Source of the DNA: Trichaptum fuscoviolaceum
Lineage: Eukaryota; Basidiomycota; Agaricomycetes; Hymenochaetales; Trichaptaceae
Direction of reading: 5' to 3'
Assembly: GCA_910574455.1 (NCBI GenBank)
Contig: CAJSYZ010000005.1
Span: 930,001-994,000, forward strand
DNA: 64,000 bases
Shown here: piece by piece, positions 33,387-46,254 of the stretch
How the letters are laid out: every line of letters begins with the position of its first letter
Position numbering within the stretch: position 1 is the first letter of the stretch
Made by a program: the position numbers and the translations under genes
The notes under the pieces: generated by a model
What the model was told of the DNA's origin: nothing
Database searches by the model: none
What the model saw: the letters and a program-made list of their open reading frames with translations, nothing else

Positions 33387-35272
33387 TTAGTAATATAATA
33401 GAGGACGCACTGAACCATCTGAAGGGCCAAATCTCTGAGGACCTGTAACTCTCAAAGTCGAAATAGTTTTATGCACGCGCACATCGTCCTTCTTATCCTG
33501 GTACCCATTGCGAGAATTCAGGCTAGAGAATGGAAGGCTTAGAGAAACCTATACGAAATAAAGCAAAAGTACGCACGACGTTAGGAGACTGTTGATGTAC
33601 ACTATATAAAATAAACGTGAGTAATGTTCGACCAGACTGAAAACGAGATATTCGTACGTTTACTTATTACGAAGTGGACAGCAATAAATATCAGATTTCC
33701 CGGCATTGTCACGACCTGGTTAACAAGAGTGTTTAGTATAGTAAATGCAAGGATGAGCCACTGGACAACTTACACAAATAAGTGACACAATAGAGACCAA
33801 GCTAGGTTCATCGGAAATTATGTCAGACAAAAAGGGAAACTTGAGATGCTAGCGCTCTTTCAAACCTGATCAATACACCATTTTGCATCGTATAGAAAAT
33901 AATGCGGTCTATGACGTCGTTTAGCCTACTAATCTGAACCATGAGCAATTACTTGAGAAAGTTAAGCAGAGCTCTTACCCGTGCATTCCACTACGAGACT
34001 GTCCCGGGCCATAGAGTCAATCAATGTTGGTAATATGGACGATTTATGGTTCATAGCTCACTCCGTGCAACCAGAAGCATAGGCCAGCGGTAATGAGAAC
34101 ATCCGCAGCCACAGCCAGTGCGACGCCCGCCGTAAATAGCCACTTTTTCGTGAAAGAATTTCAGATGTGTGAGGTGTAAAATGAACACGAGCATACCCGC
34201 AATTGGGAGACAAATCCGGCAAATGTGCCCAGCTTTATGCTACACACAACTCGTGTAAGGTTGTGAGCTCGGCCGGAGTCAAAGCCACTTACGCTTTGAT
34301 GGTCGTTGCTGCGAACGGGGTAAATTCGAGACTTCCAAGGAATGGTAGGATAGCTCACCCCATCCACAAGCTAGTATAGCAATCCCTGTTAGTCTCTGCA
34401 TTCTTATAGTCAAGAATTGACATACCCAGTCTTGCAATTAGGATCAGCACCTACATAATAAATATAAAGTGAGTGAATTGCCGCTTATACCTGTATATCG
34501 GGACGGTCTGATTTACAATTACTGGTGCAAGGTATTTTTTTCGGTTTACTATGGATAAGGAATTAGATTCACAATGTTATTAGAGATTATATCGAGACAA
34601 TCATACACTTCCATAGACGCCAAGCGTAGATACTACGACAAGTATTTAGTACCTAAATCTCAGAATTATAGCATGCCATACCTTTGCACAGTAAATGTTA
34701 TCGATGCCTAAAGGAACATTTAGCACAAAGAATACAGGCAAGCGTGTCAGCTTACCGTAAAGCCCACAGTCAGCTACAGAGAAGAGTAAGTCTCAGTATG
34801 ACATCTACGTGTTGGCGTTCCTTACCGCTAAAGGTCTAAAGAGATGTGCAGCGTCAAACAGAGAAATCTGTCGGACTTATCATGTGTGACTTACGGAGTC
34901 AGAAGTCGAAGAGCATCTTCGTCGCCGAAGTGCCGGACTAGGTAGTGATAAAGTGTGGACATTATACACGCGACATGTGCAAGGTCCAGCATGCTGTAGG
35001 TCACAAATAATAAGCACATATTTGAAGGGCATTAAAGAAGTTAGCTTGCCAAAGAAATGCTATCTGGTAGTATTGTAGGCAAGCAATTATTGTCTGACAC
35101 GAAGCACTGATGCCAAATTGCTCACCACGGGAGGAAGAAACTTTTGGTCATTTGCGGGCCTTCTTCGAAAGTAGAAGTACGCTTGCACCAAAAGGATACC
35201 AGACAATGCTGTGGCGAACCACGAAGCTATCAACAATGCGCCAACGGACACGCCCAGAGTCGCAACATTCAT
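33387..35272 (-). CDS. DUF6534 family multi-pass membrane protein
   Basis: This is a basidiomycete-specific membrane protein family of unknown function with about seven transmembrane segments. The gene is split into many very short exons (at least ten), so the splice model is approximate. The first exon (ATG at 35272) encodes NVATLGVSVGALLIASWFA and GILLVQAYFYF. Then come MLDLAHVACIMSTLYHYLV, a segment ending YAWRLWK-like, VLILIARL, a segment around ADVLITAGLCFWLHG, and TLIDSMARDSLVV. RLNDVIDRIIFYTMQNGVL and VVTMPGNLIFIAVHFVISK follow, with a cytosolic tail ending at 33387. The order of these segments matches the family. The large number of introns is typical. No biochemical role is known to me. 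Confidence 0.8.
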
Positions 35273-36276
35273 GGTTGAAGACGAATACCAGGAGTTGGGG
35301 GGATGAGAATTTTGAAAGGTTTATACGTACATAGTCTTCGCTGATCACTCCGATCATACGGGGCGCCACTTTATGGCCTGGACTTGTTTTCTGTGTCCCG
35401 TTGAGGAAACGAATGAGTTCAGTGGTCACGAGTCCCCACGTACACGCAAACCTGAAGATTCCGATGCTTTGGACATCTGTTGGAACAGCGCGGGGGATAA
35501 GAACTCGTTGATTCATTTGATGAGAGAGTCAATAGGTCCGGTATTAGAGGCGTTGTCATCACCGCCAAGGATTCAGACTCAAAAAATAGCCTGAGGCTCT
35601 CTTTGTTTCGCGAAGCCTCGAATATTGTACGTGGAAATAGAGTGGCTTTAGAAGATCGTACCCGGTGATACATGATGATATCTAGTCGCCGGATACAAAC
35701 AGAAGCTCGTAGCTGATCCATCGACGAATGTCCATATTAGATATCATGATGTTGACTCAAGTTGATGTAGTGTTTAACTGGTCGCGTGATACTTGGCGGA
35801 AGATCCAAGGTCCGGGAAGTAGATGTTGAAGATGAGTCCCGCATCTAGGTGGCGGTCTTGAGAAGGAACAATCCTTCAGTATAGCTGATTCTTGATGATG
35901 AGCCTGTTTGCGAAAGATCCGAGGAAGAGAATAAGAAAAAGCAATACATACAGCACATAATAACATTACAAGCTTGAAAAGAATATCTCCCCAGAGAAAT
36001 CAAGCGCAGATCCGTGATCACCGCCCATGTTGTAGTGACAGTTCGTGGAAGGTAAAGATGAAAAGTAGAAGTGAAGTTCGACTCGGAGGTGGTTTGTGGA
36101 CTGTTTATCTTTGTTTGGCTACGTTTCACACTCCGCTGAACCTTATTCTGTACTAATCAAACGCAAACGCTGCTGCACAAGGGGGTAATTCATACAATGT
36201 TCACAGAGTCAAGAAAGGCATATACAGATATGGATGACATGCAGAGACCACAAAGATGAGATGAGCTCAATCTATA
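35273..36276. other. Intergenic between DUF6534 and FNT genes
   Basis: About 1 kb upstream of the DUF6534 gene. Minus-strand frames at 35148-35516, 35419-35721 and 35845-36129 are open for 90-120 codons but share no recognisable family or consistent splice pattern. A small unannotated gene cannot be excluded. Confidence 0.35.
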
Positions 36277-37935
36277 TCAGGACTCCCGCTTTCTCAAGCT
36301 GTTGTTGCTACCACCGTCTTGCATTTCGTTGAATACCTCGCCTTCCTCGACTGCGGCCAAGCCTGTCGTGTCGGGATGATAGTCGAGGAGATAGAAGTAG
36401 GTGTAAGGTAGCGCGACGAACATCGCTCCCACAATGTTTCCAAGATATGCTGCAATCAAAGACCTGTACGCGGAAGTTCAGCTAGTCTAAGACGACCAGC
36501 GTAATCTACGCCAAAAAAATAGAAGCTTACTTTCGGATGTATTCCGCGACGGTCAACTGGATCAGAATACATGAGAATCTGTTGAGGACAGATGAAACAC
36601 AGGACAGAAAAACATACATCAGCGCCGAAAAGAATTCCGAGCGGCACGGAAAACATATTTGCTGACGACAACTATCTCAGCAAACCACTCATGGGATTGA
36701 ATGTCGAAATGTACTTACCAACAACTATTGATTTCAATGGCGAGTAGTGCTCAGATCAGAATACCACTTTGGCATCCATGATAGAATAGACATACCGTGG
36801 TCAAAACTGCAGGCAACGAAAATCTATTATTCTTCGATTAGCCGAGTATGACAAAATGAATAACGAAGAAGAGCCCACCCAGATTGGGATCCAGATGGCA
36901 ATAACCTTGCACAACCAGGAAGGTCAGATCTAATGAGTCAGTTTAAAAGATTTGAGTTGCACCTTTGATATAGTCTCTTTCGCGCCGGCAGCTTGCTGTC
37001 AAAGAGTGAATGAGCGGTCTTTGCGAGTTCCTACTATTAGTTAGAGACCTGTACGTACCCATACTGCGATTGAAACAAGCCAATTGCATCCGATGCCTCG
37101 GAGGAAGATCTGGTGCCATTGAGGAGTGCCTGCCTTTTTGCTAAAACATGATGGGAATTAGAGGCGCTGCGATAATGTATCATACGGTACGAAACGAACA
37201 TTGCGAATTCTTTGATGAAATCCTCGTAAGGCTCAGTCGATACGATACCGGAGTCTAATTCGGGGTGTAAATTGAGTTGGAATGTAGAATAAAGAACGAT
37301 ATTACTTACACTTCACGAGAATGGCAGCAAAGAATAAGCTCCCAGCAAGATTGCCGAACGTCACTACCTTGATTCAGTATATATATTTTCTTATGATAAG
37401 ATACACGTACCAACTATCCAGTTGACAAAGATGCCCCACCAAGGTATCACACCTTTTATCGCTGCCATAGGAAGTATCTTTGAGAAAGATACATATCAGG
37501 AGCAAATCTTAATCCCCGAGAGAACTGCGCAGACCATCATGTTACTCGTAAGAAGCTCTTGCCCAGATAAAACGATCCTTCAAAAACAGCGATTGAGTAT
37601 TGGACTAGGTTTCACAAAAATGAGTCTTACATAACGAGTCCCACCGGAAAGACAAAGCCGCCCAAAACTTTAAGCAGACCAGGATTGTCCGTGTTGATCG
37701 ACGGTGAGCCGCCTTGAAGGACTTCCGAAAGAAGCCCTCCGAACGAGAGAAAGGCTCCAGCAATGAACTACGACGAGGGAAAAGAAGTGAGAAGCGCCCA
37801 AGGGAGACAATTAAGGCGACCCGAACCCACCGCTTTGAAGAAGACTTTGTCATAGCGCGTCCTGTGCTTTACTATGCCATGCTCAACCATAGCAATGGCA
37901 ACCTCGCGCGGCGTCAAAGTGCTGGCGGTGTTCAT
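36277..37935 (-). CDS. Formate/nitrite transporter family protein
   Basis: This is an integral membrane channel/transporter of the FNT family, which moves small monovalent anions such as formate, nitrite or lactate across the plasma membrane. The start at 37935 reads MNTASTLTPREVAIAMVEHG. Spliced segments in order are FIAGAFLSFGGLLSEVLQGG, VLGGFVFPVGLVM, LLTSNMMVCA, PWWGIFVNWIV and VVTFGNLAGSLFFAAILVK. Near the C-terminus are ANMFSVPLGILFGAD and AAYLGNIVGAMFVALPYTYF. The tail is hydrophilic (EEGEVFNEMQDGG). About ten introns split it, one (before ILPMAAIKG) with the weaker donor GTTCTC. The substrate cannot be told from this reading. Confidence 0.87.
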
Positions 37936-38894
37936 GATGGTCGCAGTCGTGGTTCGGCGGGGCAGCAGCGGAGACAGCCAATTGAAGGTCGTGCCCTTAT
38001 ATGACCGCTACAAAAGCGGGGTAAACTGCCGGCGTAATGAGAAAACACACCCAAGACTAAGCAGAAGGGACGTGCCTTAGTGTATTTTGCTATGCGGCTT
38101 CTATTTACAGAACAGAGATGTGATTCCACGGAGATGCATGCTCCCCCACACCGTGACTCGCGCACTACATCTTGTTTCGAGTAAACGAGTAGATTGGGCA
38201 GTTCCCAAAGATCGACTGACGCCTTCAGAAGCTTGCAGGTACTAGATGTCGGCAAACAAAGCAACAAAGCATCCACAGAAGCATAGCGAGCCAAGGGTAG
38301 ATCCAGGAAGCTCCTTGACCCCCAGAATAGAATACTAGATGTGAAGTTCCGTGTCTTCTGACAGGGTGGAAGAGCCGAGAAGCCTGAGGTATATTTGTAC
38401 TCTAAACTGCTCGGCGCTGATTTGTTCTCATTCCGCGTGCCCCGAATGTTCGCTTGGTCTCACGAGCTTATGACATGAGGATGAAGCGCAGTGCTCAATA
38501 TAAATATCAAAACGAGAAGCTCGGAGCCCTTGATGGATCAGAAACACTGTGCGAAGTCCCCAGAAGCTGCCTGCGTCTAATTGACGAGATCAGTAGCTCT
38601 TCGGCGATAAAAGACCCCGTGCATCTGAGCATACTTACATAGAAGATATACAACGGTAGAGATGGTGGCAGAGTGAAGGAAAGGAATAGTAAGAACCTTG
38701 AACAGTTTGAACTTCTATTCAAGTGTGGGAACAAATTGATAAAGCCGTAACACATCAGGCCAAATTTGGGAAGACTCTGTCACAGTTGAGAGGCTGACTC
38801 AGTCGGAGTCACGCGGTTGTCACAACGAAAACTTGAATGTTTCTCCCGACTGGTTATGATCTTGAACATAATTTCTTTGCCTCGTAAAAGCGCT
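37936..38894. other. Bidirectional promoter region, FNT / TRM112
   Basis: This is about 0.95 kb between divergent genes. Frames at 38454-38755 on both strands are shadows of each other without domain features. The last 80 bp upstream of TRM112 extend its reading frame without a better start. Confidence 0.4.
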
Positions 38895-39440
38895 ATGGTT
38901 CGGCTTATTACACACAATCTCTTGGCCTGTCATGTAAAAGGGTGTACAACGAATAACTTTCCGCTACTATTCAAAGACGTTCAGGTCGAAATCCGAGAAG
39001 CAGAATTCAACGCCGATTTTCTTAGAGGCTTCATGCCCAGAATCGAATGGGAAGCCCTCGTAAACGCAGCTCGTCAGGTATGAGATGCCACTTAACTAAC
39101 TTTAAACATGCCTCCTCAAGCTCGAATGGCTTAATAGCTAGGGGATACATCCTTACCCGCAGAGCAACCTGAAATGGTTGATGATGAATTTCTCAAACTT
39201 CTACACCATGTTTTATTGGAGGTAATGTCTGAAATCTGTTCCAGTGTCGAGATATCTGTCTCACTAACTTTGTCTATCAGATTCATGTAGAAGAAGGCGC
39301 AATGGTGTGTCAAGGTTGTGGGCATGTATATCTGGTCAAAAATGGTATTCCCAATATGGTATGCGAGGTTTTTTTTAATTCACAAAAATTATTCTCTAAT
39401 TATGCTTTACTAGCTACTCGCAGAGCATGAGATAGGCTGA
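38895..39440 (+). CDS. TRM112: Trm112, zinc-binding activator of methyltransferases
   Basis: Trm112 is the small partner that stabilises several methyltransferases acting on tRNA (Trm9, Trm11), rRNA (Bud23) and release factor eRF1 (Mtq2). Four exons give about 123 aa. The N-terminus is MVRLITHNLLACHVKGC, with the first Zn ligands C12 and C17. The middle inserted domain contains EFNADFLRGFMPRIEWEALV. The C-terminus is IHVEEGAMVCQGCGHVY with the second CxxC, then KNGIPNMLLAEHEIG. The start at 38895 was chosen because MVRLITHN is the family start; the frame is open further upstream. The last exon of only eight codons is supported by the conserved LLAEHE. Confidence 0.95.
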
Positions 39441-40139
39441 GGACCTCTCTCCTTTTATCATCGGCTTATCGCATCATATATGACACAAATAAATGTACTT
39501 TTAGCTTGGGCCTCTGATGCTTTCTTGTTCTTCGAGAGGAAAGACCACAGCTCCGACCGAGCAAAAGAACTCCAGCATTTGTACATATCGTAAGCACCCT
39601 AATCAACTTCCCTGTTCTGACTATTCCATCCACTACAGGGGGTGCATTGTCTGTGGTCACATCACTAAGCGCATGGCAGGCTTCATACTTAGATTTAGGC
39701 CACGGCCTCTGCATACCCTGACTCATGCATCGCGCGAGAGCTACCTTTGAACCCTGCTGCTCGTATTCCCAATCACAATAATTCCTAAAACGGCCTATAA
39801 TAGCTTTTCACTCTTAATCCACATTCGTATCTTGGATCTACTAGACAAAGAGTGCTCCGTGCCAACCACAAACTCTTGGACTGACGAAGGGAGACTGTTA
39901 CCACATGCCCCCCGAAGTACTGGCCAGAAAGAGAACACAATGGACTGGGCGCAGTGGTCTTTGCCTCCCGCACATACCTCAATGCGCTGTGTGGTTTTCG
40001 CACATCTCGTATATAAGGTCCCATAAGATGACTGCCTGGTCGTTCACCTCACCTCCAACACTCAAGGACAAATTCTATTACGAACATCCTCAACTCCTGT
40101 CCAGTTATACTCAACCTGTCACACTAACTTCATCTATAC
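39441..40139. other. Intergenic; no gene recognised
   Basis: About 0.7 kb between TRM112 and the KEN-box gene. Frames at 39466-39750 and 39785-40026 on both strands show no domain. Sequence around 40080-40139 is C-rich and likely the leader of the next gene. Confidence 0.4.
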
Positions 40140-40814
40140 ATGCCTGCCATCCGCAACTCACCCTCTTCTCGGCGCGTCTCGAGTTGTCTATCCCGGTCTT
40201 CCTCCCTGAGCACGTCTCCCAGTTCGAAATCATCTGCGAGCGTTGTTTCCCACACCCCCTCTCGCACCACACTCATCTGGAAGCGGATCACCTTCGTGCA
40301 GGACGGCCAGAACATCACATCGTACGAAGATGGTATGCCTACCGATGCGGACGTCTTTGGTAACAAGGAGAACCAACCGCTCGGAGATCAGACGCCATCA
40401 CCACCTTCCACGCCCTCGAAAAAGTGCAAGGATTTGGCCGCTGTCGGGCCTTTCCATGTTAGTTTGTTCCCCCAAGCGGCAGAACTAAGCGACACTTGCC
40501 TTGGCCGACAGGACCACACACAGGACATAGTACGCTTGTCGATTTCGATGGCGAAAGGTGATCTCGCAAAGGAAGACAACATCGATGCGATGCTCGACAA
40601 GGTAAACGACGCGATAGATGCAGCAGCAAACGTAGTTACCTTGGTTGGAAGCTTTGATGTCGACTCTACCCTCGCCAACGCTCAGGCTAAGGAGCTTACG
40701 GAGAGCCCGCTTTCTGACGTGACGGAGGCATTCCACTCATCTCCTTTCCGCTTCCCTCACTCTCCAATATCGTCAAGGAGTTTCTGGATTGATCAGTGGG
40801 ATCCGTACTCGTAG
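40140..40814 (+). CDS. Hypothetical Ser-rich protein with a KEN box
   Basis: This is a single-exon 224-aa frame I cannot assign to a family. The first 45 residues are mostly Ser/Thr/Arg with several SP or TP sites. Near residue 75 it has GNKENQP, a KEN box of the type recognised by APC/C-Cdh1, followed by QTPSPPSTPSKK, which is rich in CDK-type S/TP sites. A helical segment (DAMLDKVNDAIDAAANVV) follows, and the end is again rich in SP sites (SPFRFPHSPISS). Together this suggests a cell-cycle-regulated, unstable, probably disordered protein, but that is motif-level inference only. Confidence 0.65.
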   Translation: MPAIRNSPSSRRVSSCLSRSSSLSTSPSSKSSASVVSHTPSRTTLIWKRITFVQDGQNITSYEDGMPTDADVFGNKENQPLGDQTPSPPSTPSKKCKDLAAVGPFHVSLFPQAAELSDTCLGRQDHTQDIVRLSISMAKGDLAKEDNIDAMLDKVNDAIDAAANVVTLVGSFDVDSTLANAQAKELTESPLSDVTEAFHSSPFRFPHSPISSRSFWIDQWDPYS

Positions 40815-42193
40815 TAGACTAATGATATTCATTAGATCGCACTAGCACCCGATGCTCTTCGCCTTTGACTTTCTATGTATACTAATCACGAATTTGTTTA
40901 ACCGTGATCGGAGAATCATGAATCATTGTCAATATTATCATATGTATGATGCTACCTTCCATCCTTAAAGCTAATGCACAAGATACTCTACTTCCTTTTA
41001 AACACAAACACATGAACTCTCACCCGTAAAATGATGTTAGCATTAAAATGCATTTTACATATAGTTACGCAAAACTGATGGTCCGGAGTCCTCAGTGCAA
41101 CTGGTTAAGTCTAGGGACATGAGATTATACAAGCACTATAATCACTTTAAGCCGGCGGTCAGACTCCCTAGGCCCATAAAGCGATAGCGTGTAGTCACAC
41201 TCACGGACTCACTCCTTATCCGGGGATCAAACGGCCTTGGAGGGAATTCCGAGCCTTCGGAGGCCGCGCGGCAGGAAAATCAGTGTACACTTTGTAAGAG
41301 CTCCTACATTTCAAAGAGCAAATGAAAGGTAGTGAGATGAAATAACTTTTATGGAGGAATTAACAACATACCATTCCTCCGAGGAGCCTGGCAGCGATAC
41401 TAGAAGCTTGAATGCCGGACGAGAAATTAACTGTCGGGTTAAATGTAGATTGCCGGAGGGGAGAGAACGAGCCGGCGGTACACTATTAACACGTACTAAT
41501 TACTCTCAACTTGAACCTAATCCGGACTTTTCTGATGACCTTCTGAAACTTCTTTTTTGATGGTCCACCTTTCTTCTTATCCCGATAGTTGATTTACTGC
41601 CCTCTCAGGCTGCAGCGACCCATATCTATCTCTGCTTGCCTTAAACCCGTAGCTTTCTTATGCCGGACCCTCTTTGAGTCGTGAAGATCCTATCATCGCA
41701 TTTGAGGCGCCTTTCGACTTTGGAGATTAGCTTCAGCGTACGGTCGATCAAATTCAACGGGAGCTTTACGCATCCGATACGCAATCGTCAATGATCTCCG
41801 TTCTCTCGGCTGACAGATGCAGCGCATATCAGCGCCCGTACTTTGTCACCTATTCATTCATATCCGTCGGGTCTCAGGGACGAGAGCTTCTCTACTATAG
41901 CGAAAATGATTGTGATGGAAAGCAGTGAGCTTCTCTTACTATAGTAGCCTGAGTGTCCCTGACAAGACTGTTTGTGAAGCAAAAGCTTGTCATCCGAACC
42001 GCAAGGACGTTGCATCTTTATCACCCTCTTCCTCTCCCTCCATTGTGTCTGGTACCCTGCCGGAAAGTGAACGAGTTCTTGCGCCTTTTCCTTTGGTCTG
42101 AGGGTAAGATATTATCTTGCAACTTGAAGCTTCGCTGTCTTCAATGACCGACCAACTGAACAGAACCTTCAAAGCTTCAAAGCACCCCATACC
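40815..42193. other. 1.4-kb intergenic region
   Basis: No supportable gene. The first 300 bp are AT-rich 3' flank. A frame at 41351-41560 has no recognised domain. The stretch from 41580 to 42190 should contain the promoter and leader of the membrane protein at 42194. Confidence 0.4.
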
Positions 42194-43511
42194 ATGGCCG
42201 AAACAGCGCAGTTTAATACGACAACGTTGATTGTCGACGACACGAGCAACCTCATAGAGTACTCAGCTGGGTGGACAGCGGGCTTCAGTGGGTCAGGAAT
42301 CTCTGACGATGTTGCGGAGTACATGCAAACAAAACACGGCGCGTCTAGTGCGGGACGAACAGCAAAATTTAGTTTCACAGGTATGTTTTGGATCACATGT
42401 TTTTCTCAGTTCATGTTCTTATGCTCGATATCAAACTCATCTGGCATCACTAAAGGTACTTCTGTCGCAGTGTATGGCTCACTCGGCTCTGTTGATGTCT
42501 ATGGCATACCTGTTTCCTCCTACTCCGTCGACGGTGGAAACACCGCAACGTATACGGCACCCATCATTCAGCCTGGTGGATTTCAGACGCATGTAGCTTT
42601 CTATCAGTCACCAGTACTTCCACCTGGAACACATGAGCTGGTAATCACTAACGTAAACGGGACTGCGCCCAGTGTACTATGGATAGACTTTATCCTGTAT
42701 GATCCATCTCAGTCGACTGGTGAAACCGGGGGTGGCGCTACCACTGGTGGTGGGACGTCTTCTCCATCTAACGAGCCAGCTTCGTCGCCTTCAAACTCTC
42801 CAACGTCCTCGCCACAATCCTCTGCTCCTTCATCTTCGTTATCGACTACCGCAAATGCATCGAGTAAGACTCTGCCTATCTCATCGGGATCACCATCAAT
42901 AGGATTGAGTATTGGTCCTACCAGCACCAGCTCCCTCACTCCTTCAGCGAGTGGATCCTCTACGTTCGGTGGCCCAGTCGCAGTAGGCACTGAAGGTGCC
43001 TCATTATTGTCCCCTACAAAGCGTACACCTACTGGTGCAATTGTCGGAGGTGTTATTGGCGGAATTGTTGCCCTCGCACTCCTGTCAGTGCTTCTGTTCC
43101 TCTGCTATAGGAGACGGAGGAGTCAACAGATTAATCTCCATGAGCCTACAACTACCACTCCTTTCCGTGCGTAATCAATTTAAATTACCTAGATATTGTT
43201 TTAATAATCCATCCTTCGATTCAGGTTACAAGGGTTCCGATCAGAACTTTGTCGTCTCTCCCTTTGCCGATCCTGAGGAACGTTCTCGTGCCAACGTCCT
43301 TCCAATCAAGCGTATCGCTTCCTTCAGCGCAATTCCCGACTCCGCTGCTCCGGGCAACTCAAGCACATTCCGAAATAGCTCAATCCCTCAGAGTTTCGAT
43401 CCCTCAGCAACTCCTGTATCAATGTCAGCACCTCCAATCATCCGACATACCGACTCTGGGGTACGACTCCCCACTCCCGTAGAAGTGCCACCTGAATATA
43501 CGCAAAACTGA
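42194..43511 (+). CDS. Single-pass membrane protein with N-terminal beta-sandwich-like domain (paralogue A)
   Basis: Three exons: 42194 to about 42380, then 42457 to 43170, then about 43226 to 43511. The extracellular-like domain contains the segments TTLIVDDTSNLIEYSAGW, FTGTSVAVYGSLGSVDVYG, TYTAPIIQPGGFQT, and HELVITNVNGTAPSVLWIDF, reminiscent of galactose-binding-type beta-sandwiches. A Ser/Thr/Pro-rich stalk of about 100 residues follows. Then comes one transmembrane helix (IVGGVIGGIVALALLSVLLF) with a basic stop (CYRRRRS), and a cytosolic tail ending VPPEYTQN. No N-terminal signal peptide is visible, which is odd for a type I topology. It has two paralogues at 61651-62823 and 63652-64000. 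Function is unknown. Confidence 0.82.
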
Positions 43512-46254
43512 ACACCGATTTTTCGCTTCACACGGTCAACTCCGAGTCGCTCATTGATCCTCACATCTTGACTTTACCTATTTTTCTAACTATGTGTTTC
43601 TCATTCTGATATATTGCTTTTTAATTTTAACTGAAACTACGCTTTCCTTGTAGTGTTGTGTAGGAACCTATCAGTGGTGCCGATGCCTATTTAATGGAAC
43701 TACATATAATGTAACATGGGTCATCTCAGCTCCTCGAACGATCTGGATGTTCCTTATATCCTCCACAGCCGTCTGAGATTCTCTCGCGCATGGTGAGACG
43801 TTTGGCGTAAAAGCCACTTCTGACTGACAAACCCGTGGTAACTATATGCCTGACAACTCGTTGACTCTATCGAGCAGGCTAAGTTCATGTTTCACCGTGG
43901 ACTGGTCACTATTGATGGAACTCCTTCTTGACTTGATGATAATCTACTACATCAGCGCTCAGCGACTGCAACTCCTGTTGCTTTCCTATAAACTTCATGT
44001 TTCCGAAAGAAGTTTCGTGCACTGCAAATATATTCCTAGCAGATTTGACTTCCGAAAGACATTCTGACGCAATCCGTGATGGCCACTCTATCTGATTGGC
44101 AATTTCTCTGTGTTTTTCGATGTTCTTGTGGCTCTTGATTTATCTATCTCGTTGCGATAAGCCTCTATCTGAGTGGCAAGTGCTCACCTTCACAAGTCGG
44201 GACTCGGGGCTTACCCTGCGCACATACTCTCGCGGCCGTGGATTAATTAACCGTATGAGTCTTGACGAACTGACCCAATAATCCATTATTTCACTTTGTA
44301 TTTTGTAGAGATACCTTAACTTCCTAATGATAAAGTATATCATAAGTATGTCACTACAGGGAGATGCTTACTGCGTTCCATGAAAATCATGACGTCATTT
44401 TGACTTTAAAGCTCATAGTGTTAGTCCAACGAGGTCCATATCACTTACGCATTAATTCCCGAACACCCTTAGGTGTTGAGGGTTCTAGCGGGCTAAATGT
44501 TACAAAAAGTTTGCTCTCACGTGCCCAGATTGTTGGTCTGGGCCGCTCTTCGTTTTCTGTCTTTTTGTTTCTCCTATTTCCCCCCTATGTTTCCCGTAAC
44601 CCTTGAAGAATTGCACTTGGTGGGCACTTTCTTACAAGTTACGTACCATATCCGAGCTGCCTTATTTGGCGGAGGCGGCCGGGGACAACCTTGAAATTCA
44701 TCCTCATTCCCACGATGCCCTTTTGTCACTGCCCGCTTCCGCTGGCTCTAGCATACCTGTTATGCCAGACCTTCAAGTTGACAACAAAGTCGTTCAGCAA
44801 GCCTATCGTGCAAAGACCGTACCTTCTGAGATTGCTGAGCTCTTCTTAAATCCTGCAATATTCTTCCTCAGCCCTTTGTCGCATAGCTGCGACTCGCAGC
44901 TATTCTTCCTGCACTGACTAAAGCAATCAACCGCCATTGGGCACGCTTGTCGGATTTGAAGTCAGACTCCGCGAACTACACACATCTGCAAACACTGTAC
45001 AAGCCCCGCGCGGAAGAGGAGAACATGCTGCTCGCTGCGAACTTGAGAGAGAAAGATGGGTCCAGGTATATCCGACTATGATTATCGAGTTCGTCCGCAA
45101 CGCACATGGCTTGCAGGTCATTCACAGGAAGCGACGAGAATGCTCGGGGACGCTATCCCGCAACCGTTTTCGACGTGATACAGAACTATTGTGGCCTCCC
45201 GATGCTCGATGCCTTGGACAGCGCTGCTTCACAACAAGTTTCTGTCCACAAAGAAGCAGCCTCGCCGCCACATACTCAATCACCTCTTGTAAGAGGAGTA
45301 TTAGGGGAAAATCGGGCTTTCTGCTTGTACACCCTTGCCATCCAGGAATGAGACTGGAGCCCCTGCATCAAGTCATCCAGTGTGGGTAACTCTGAATATG
45401 GTTCTTGACGTGTTCTCATGGCAGCTACAATTGAAGGATGGATTGCGCAATTGACATATCAACGAACTTTTAATCTTCTTCCTCACCCAGACATACATTG
45501 ACGCGCTTGCCAGTGACACAAGAGCCTCTAAAACAGCAAGAGATTATGGTAAAGCAGATTGTACCTGCGCGCCAGACTTTCGTCGCAATGCGCTATTGGC
45601 TGTGAACTTTTTCCGCTTGTACTTCTTGCGGAATCGCGAGCTATATCTTCCAATCGTCGATTGGTAAAATACACTTTGGCGCGATTATTCAACGCCCAGA
45701 GGTGTTCGGGTATCGCCAGCAAAAAACTGGCCCCTCTGGGCGTTATGCCCAACACTCAAGCCCAAACTGGCAAATGAAGTACAAGGGCATGGTGCCATGG
45801 TCTATGGTCAATAAAAATTTCAAGCGATTCTTCTCCTTCTATTGGAAGCTGCGCTTTCAGACCACGGCGAATAGGATAGGAATGGATTGCCAGTGGTAGA
45901 AAAGTTAAGGCAAAGATCAGAGGTCAGAGCAGCGACCCAGATAAACGAGAGCGTCAACCAGGTGCTCGTTGGAAGAGGATAACGTAAGGGCCCGAAGAGA
46001 TACAGAAATTCCGAGGACGGTGATGGAACGCATATATTCAGAAAAAGAGCACTTATTGCACCGATTTCGTGATTGCAACAGAAACCTAAACGTACCCAAA
46101 AACGTACGTGTTTCTGAAAGTTCGGGTGGTTACGCAGGCCAGACGAATTGTTTACTCGGACAAGGGATACACGTTGTTGAGAGAATGGAAGTCATCGCGA
46201 CTCAAGTTAGAGATCCTCTGGTAATACATAAGTAACAACGATCCTTAAATCACA
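43512..46254. other. 2.7-kb region with degraded-looking reading frames
   Basis: No intact gene could be built. Around 44500-45100 several plus-strand frames look protein-like but shift repeatedly: a segment near PVMPDLQVDNKVVQQAYRA (44757-44820), then in another frame ALTKAINRHWARLSDLKSD and RAEEENMLLAANLREKDG (44925-45065), followed by a stop. I do not recognise the family. This may be a decayed gene or one with introns I cannot place. Frames at 45528-45899 and 45917-46235 have no domain. Confidence 0.35.
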
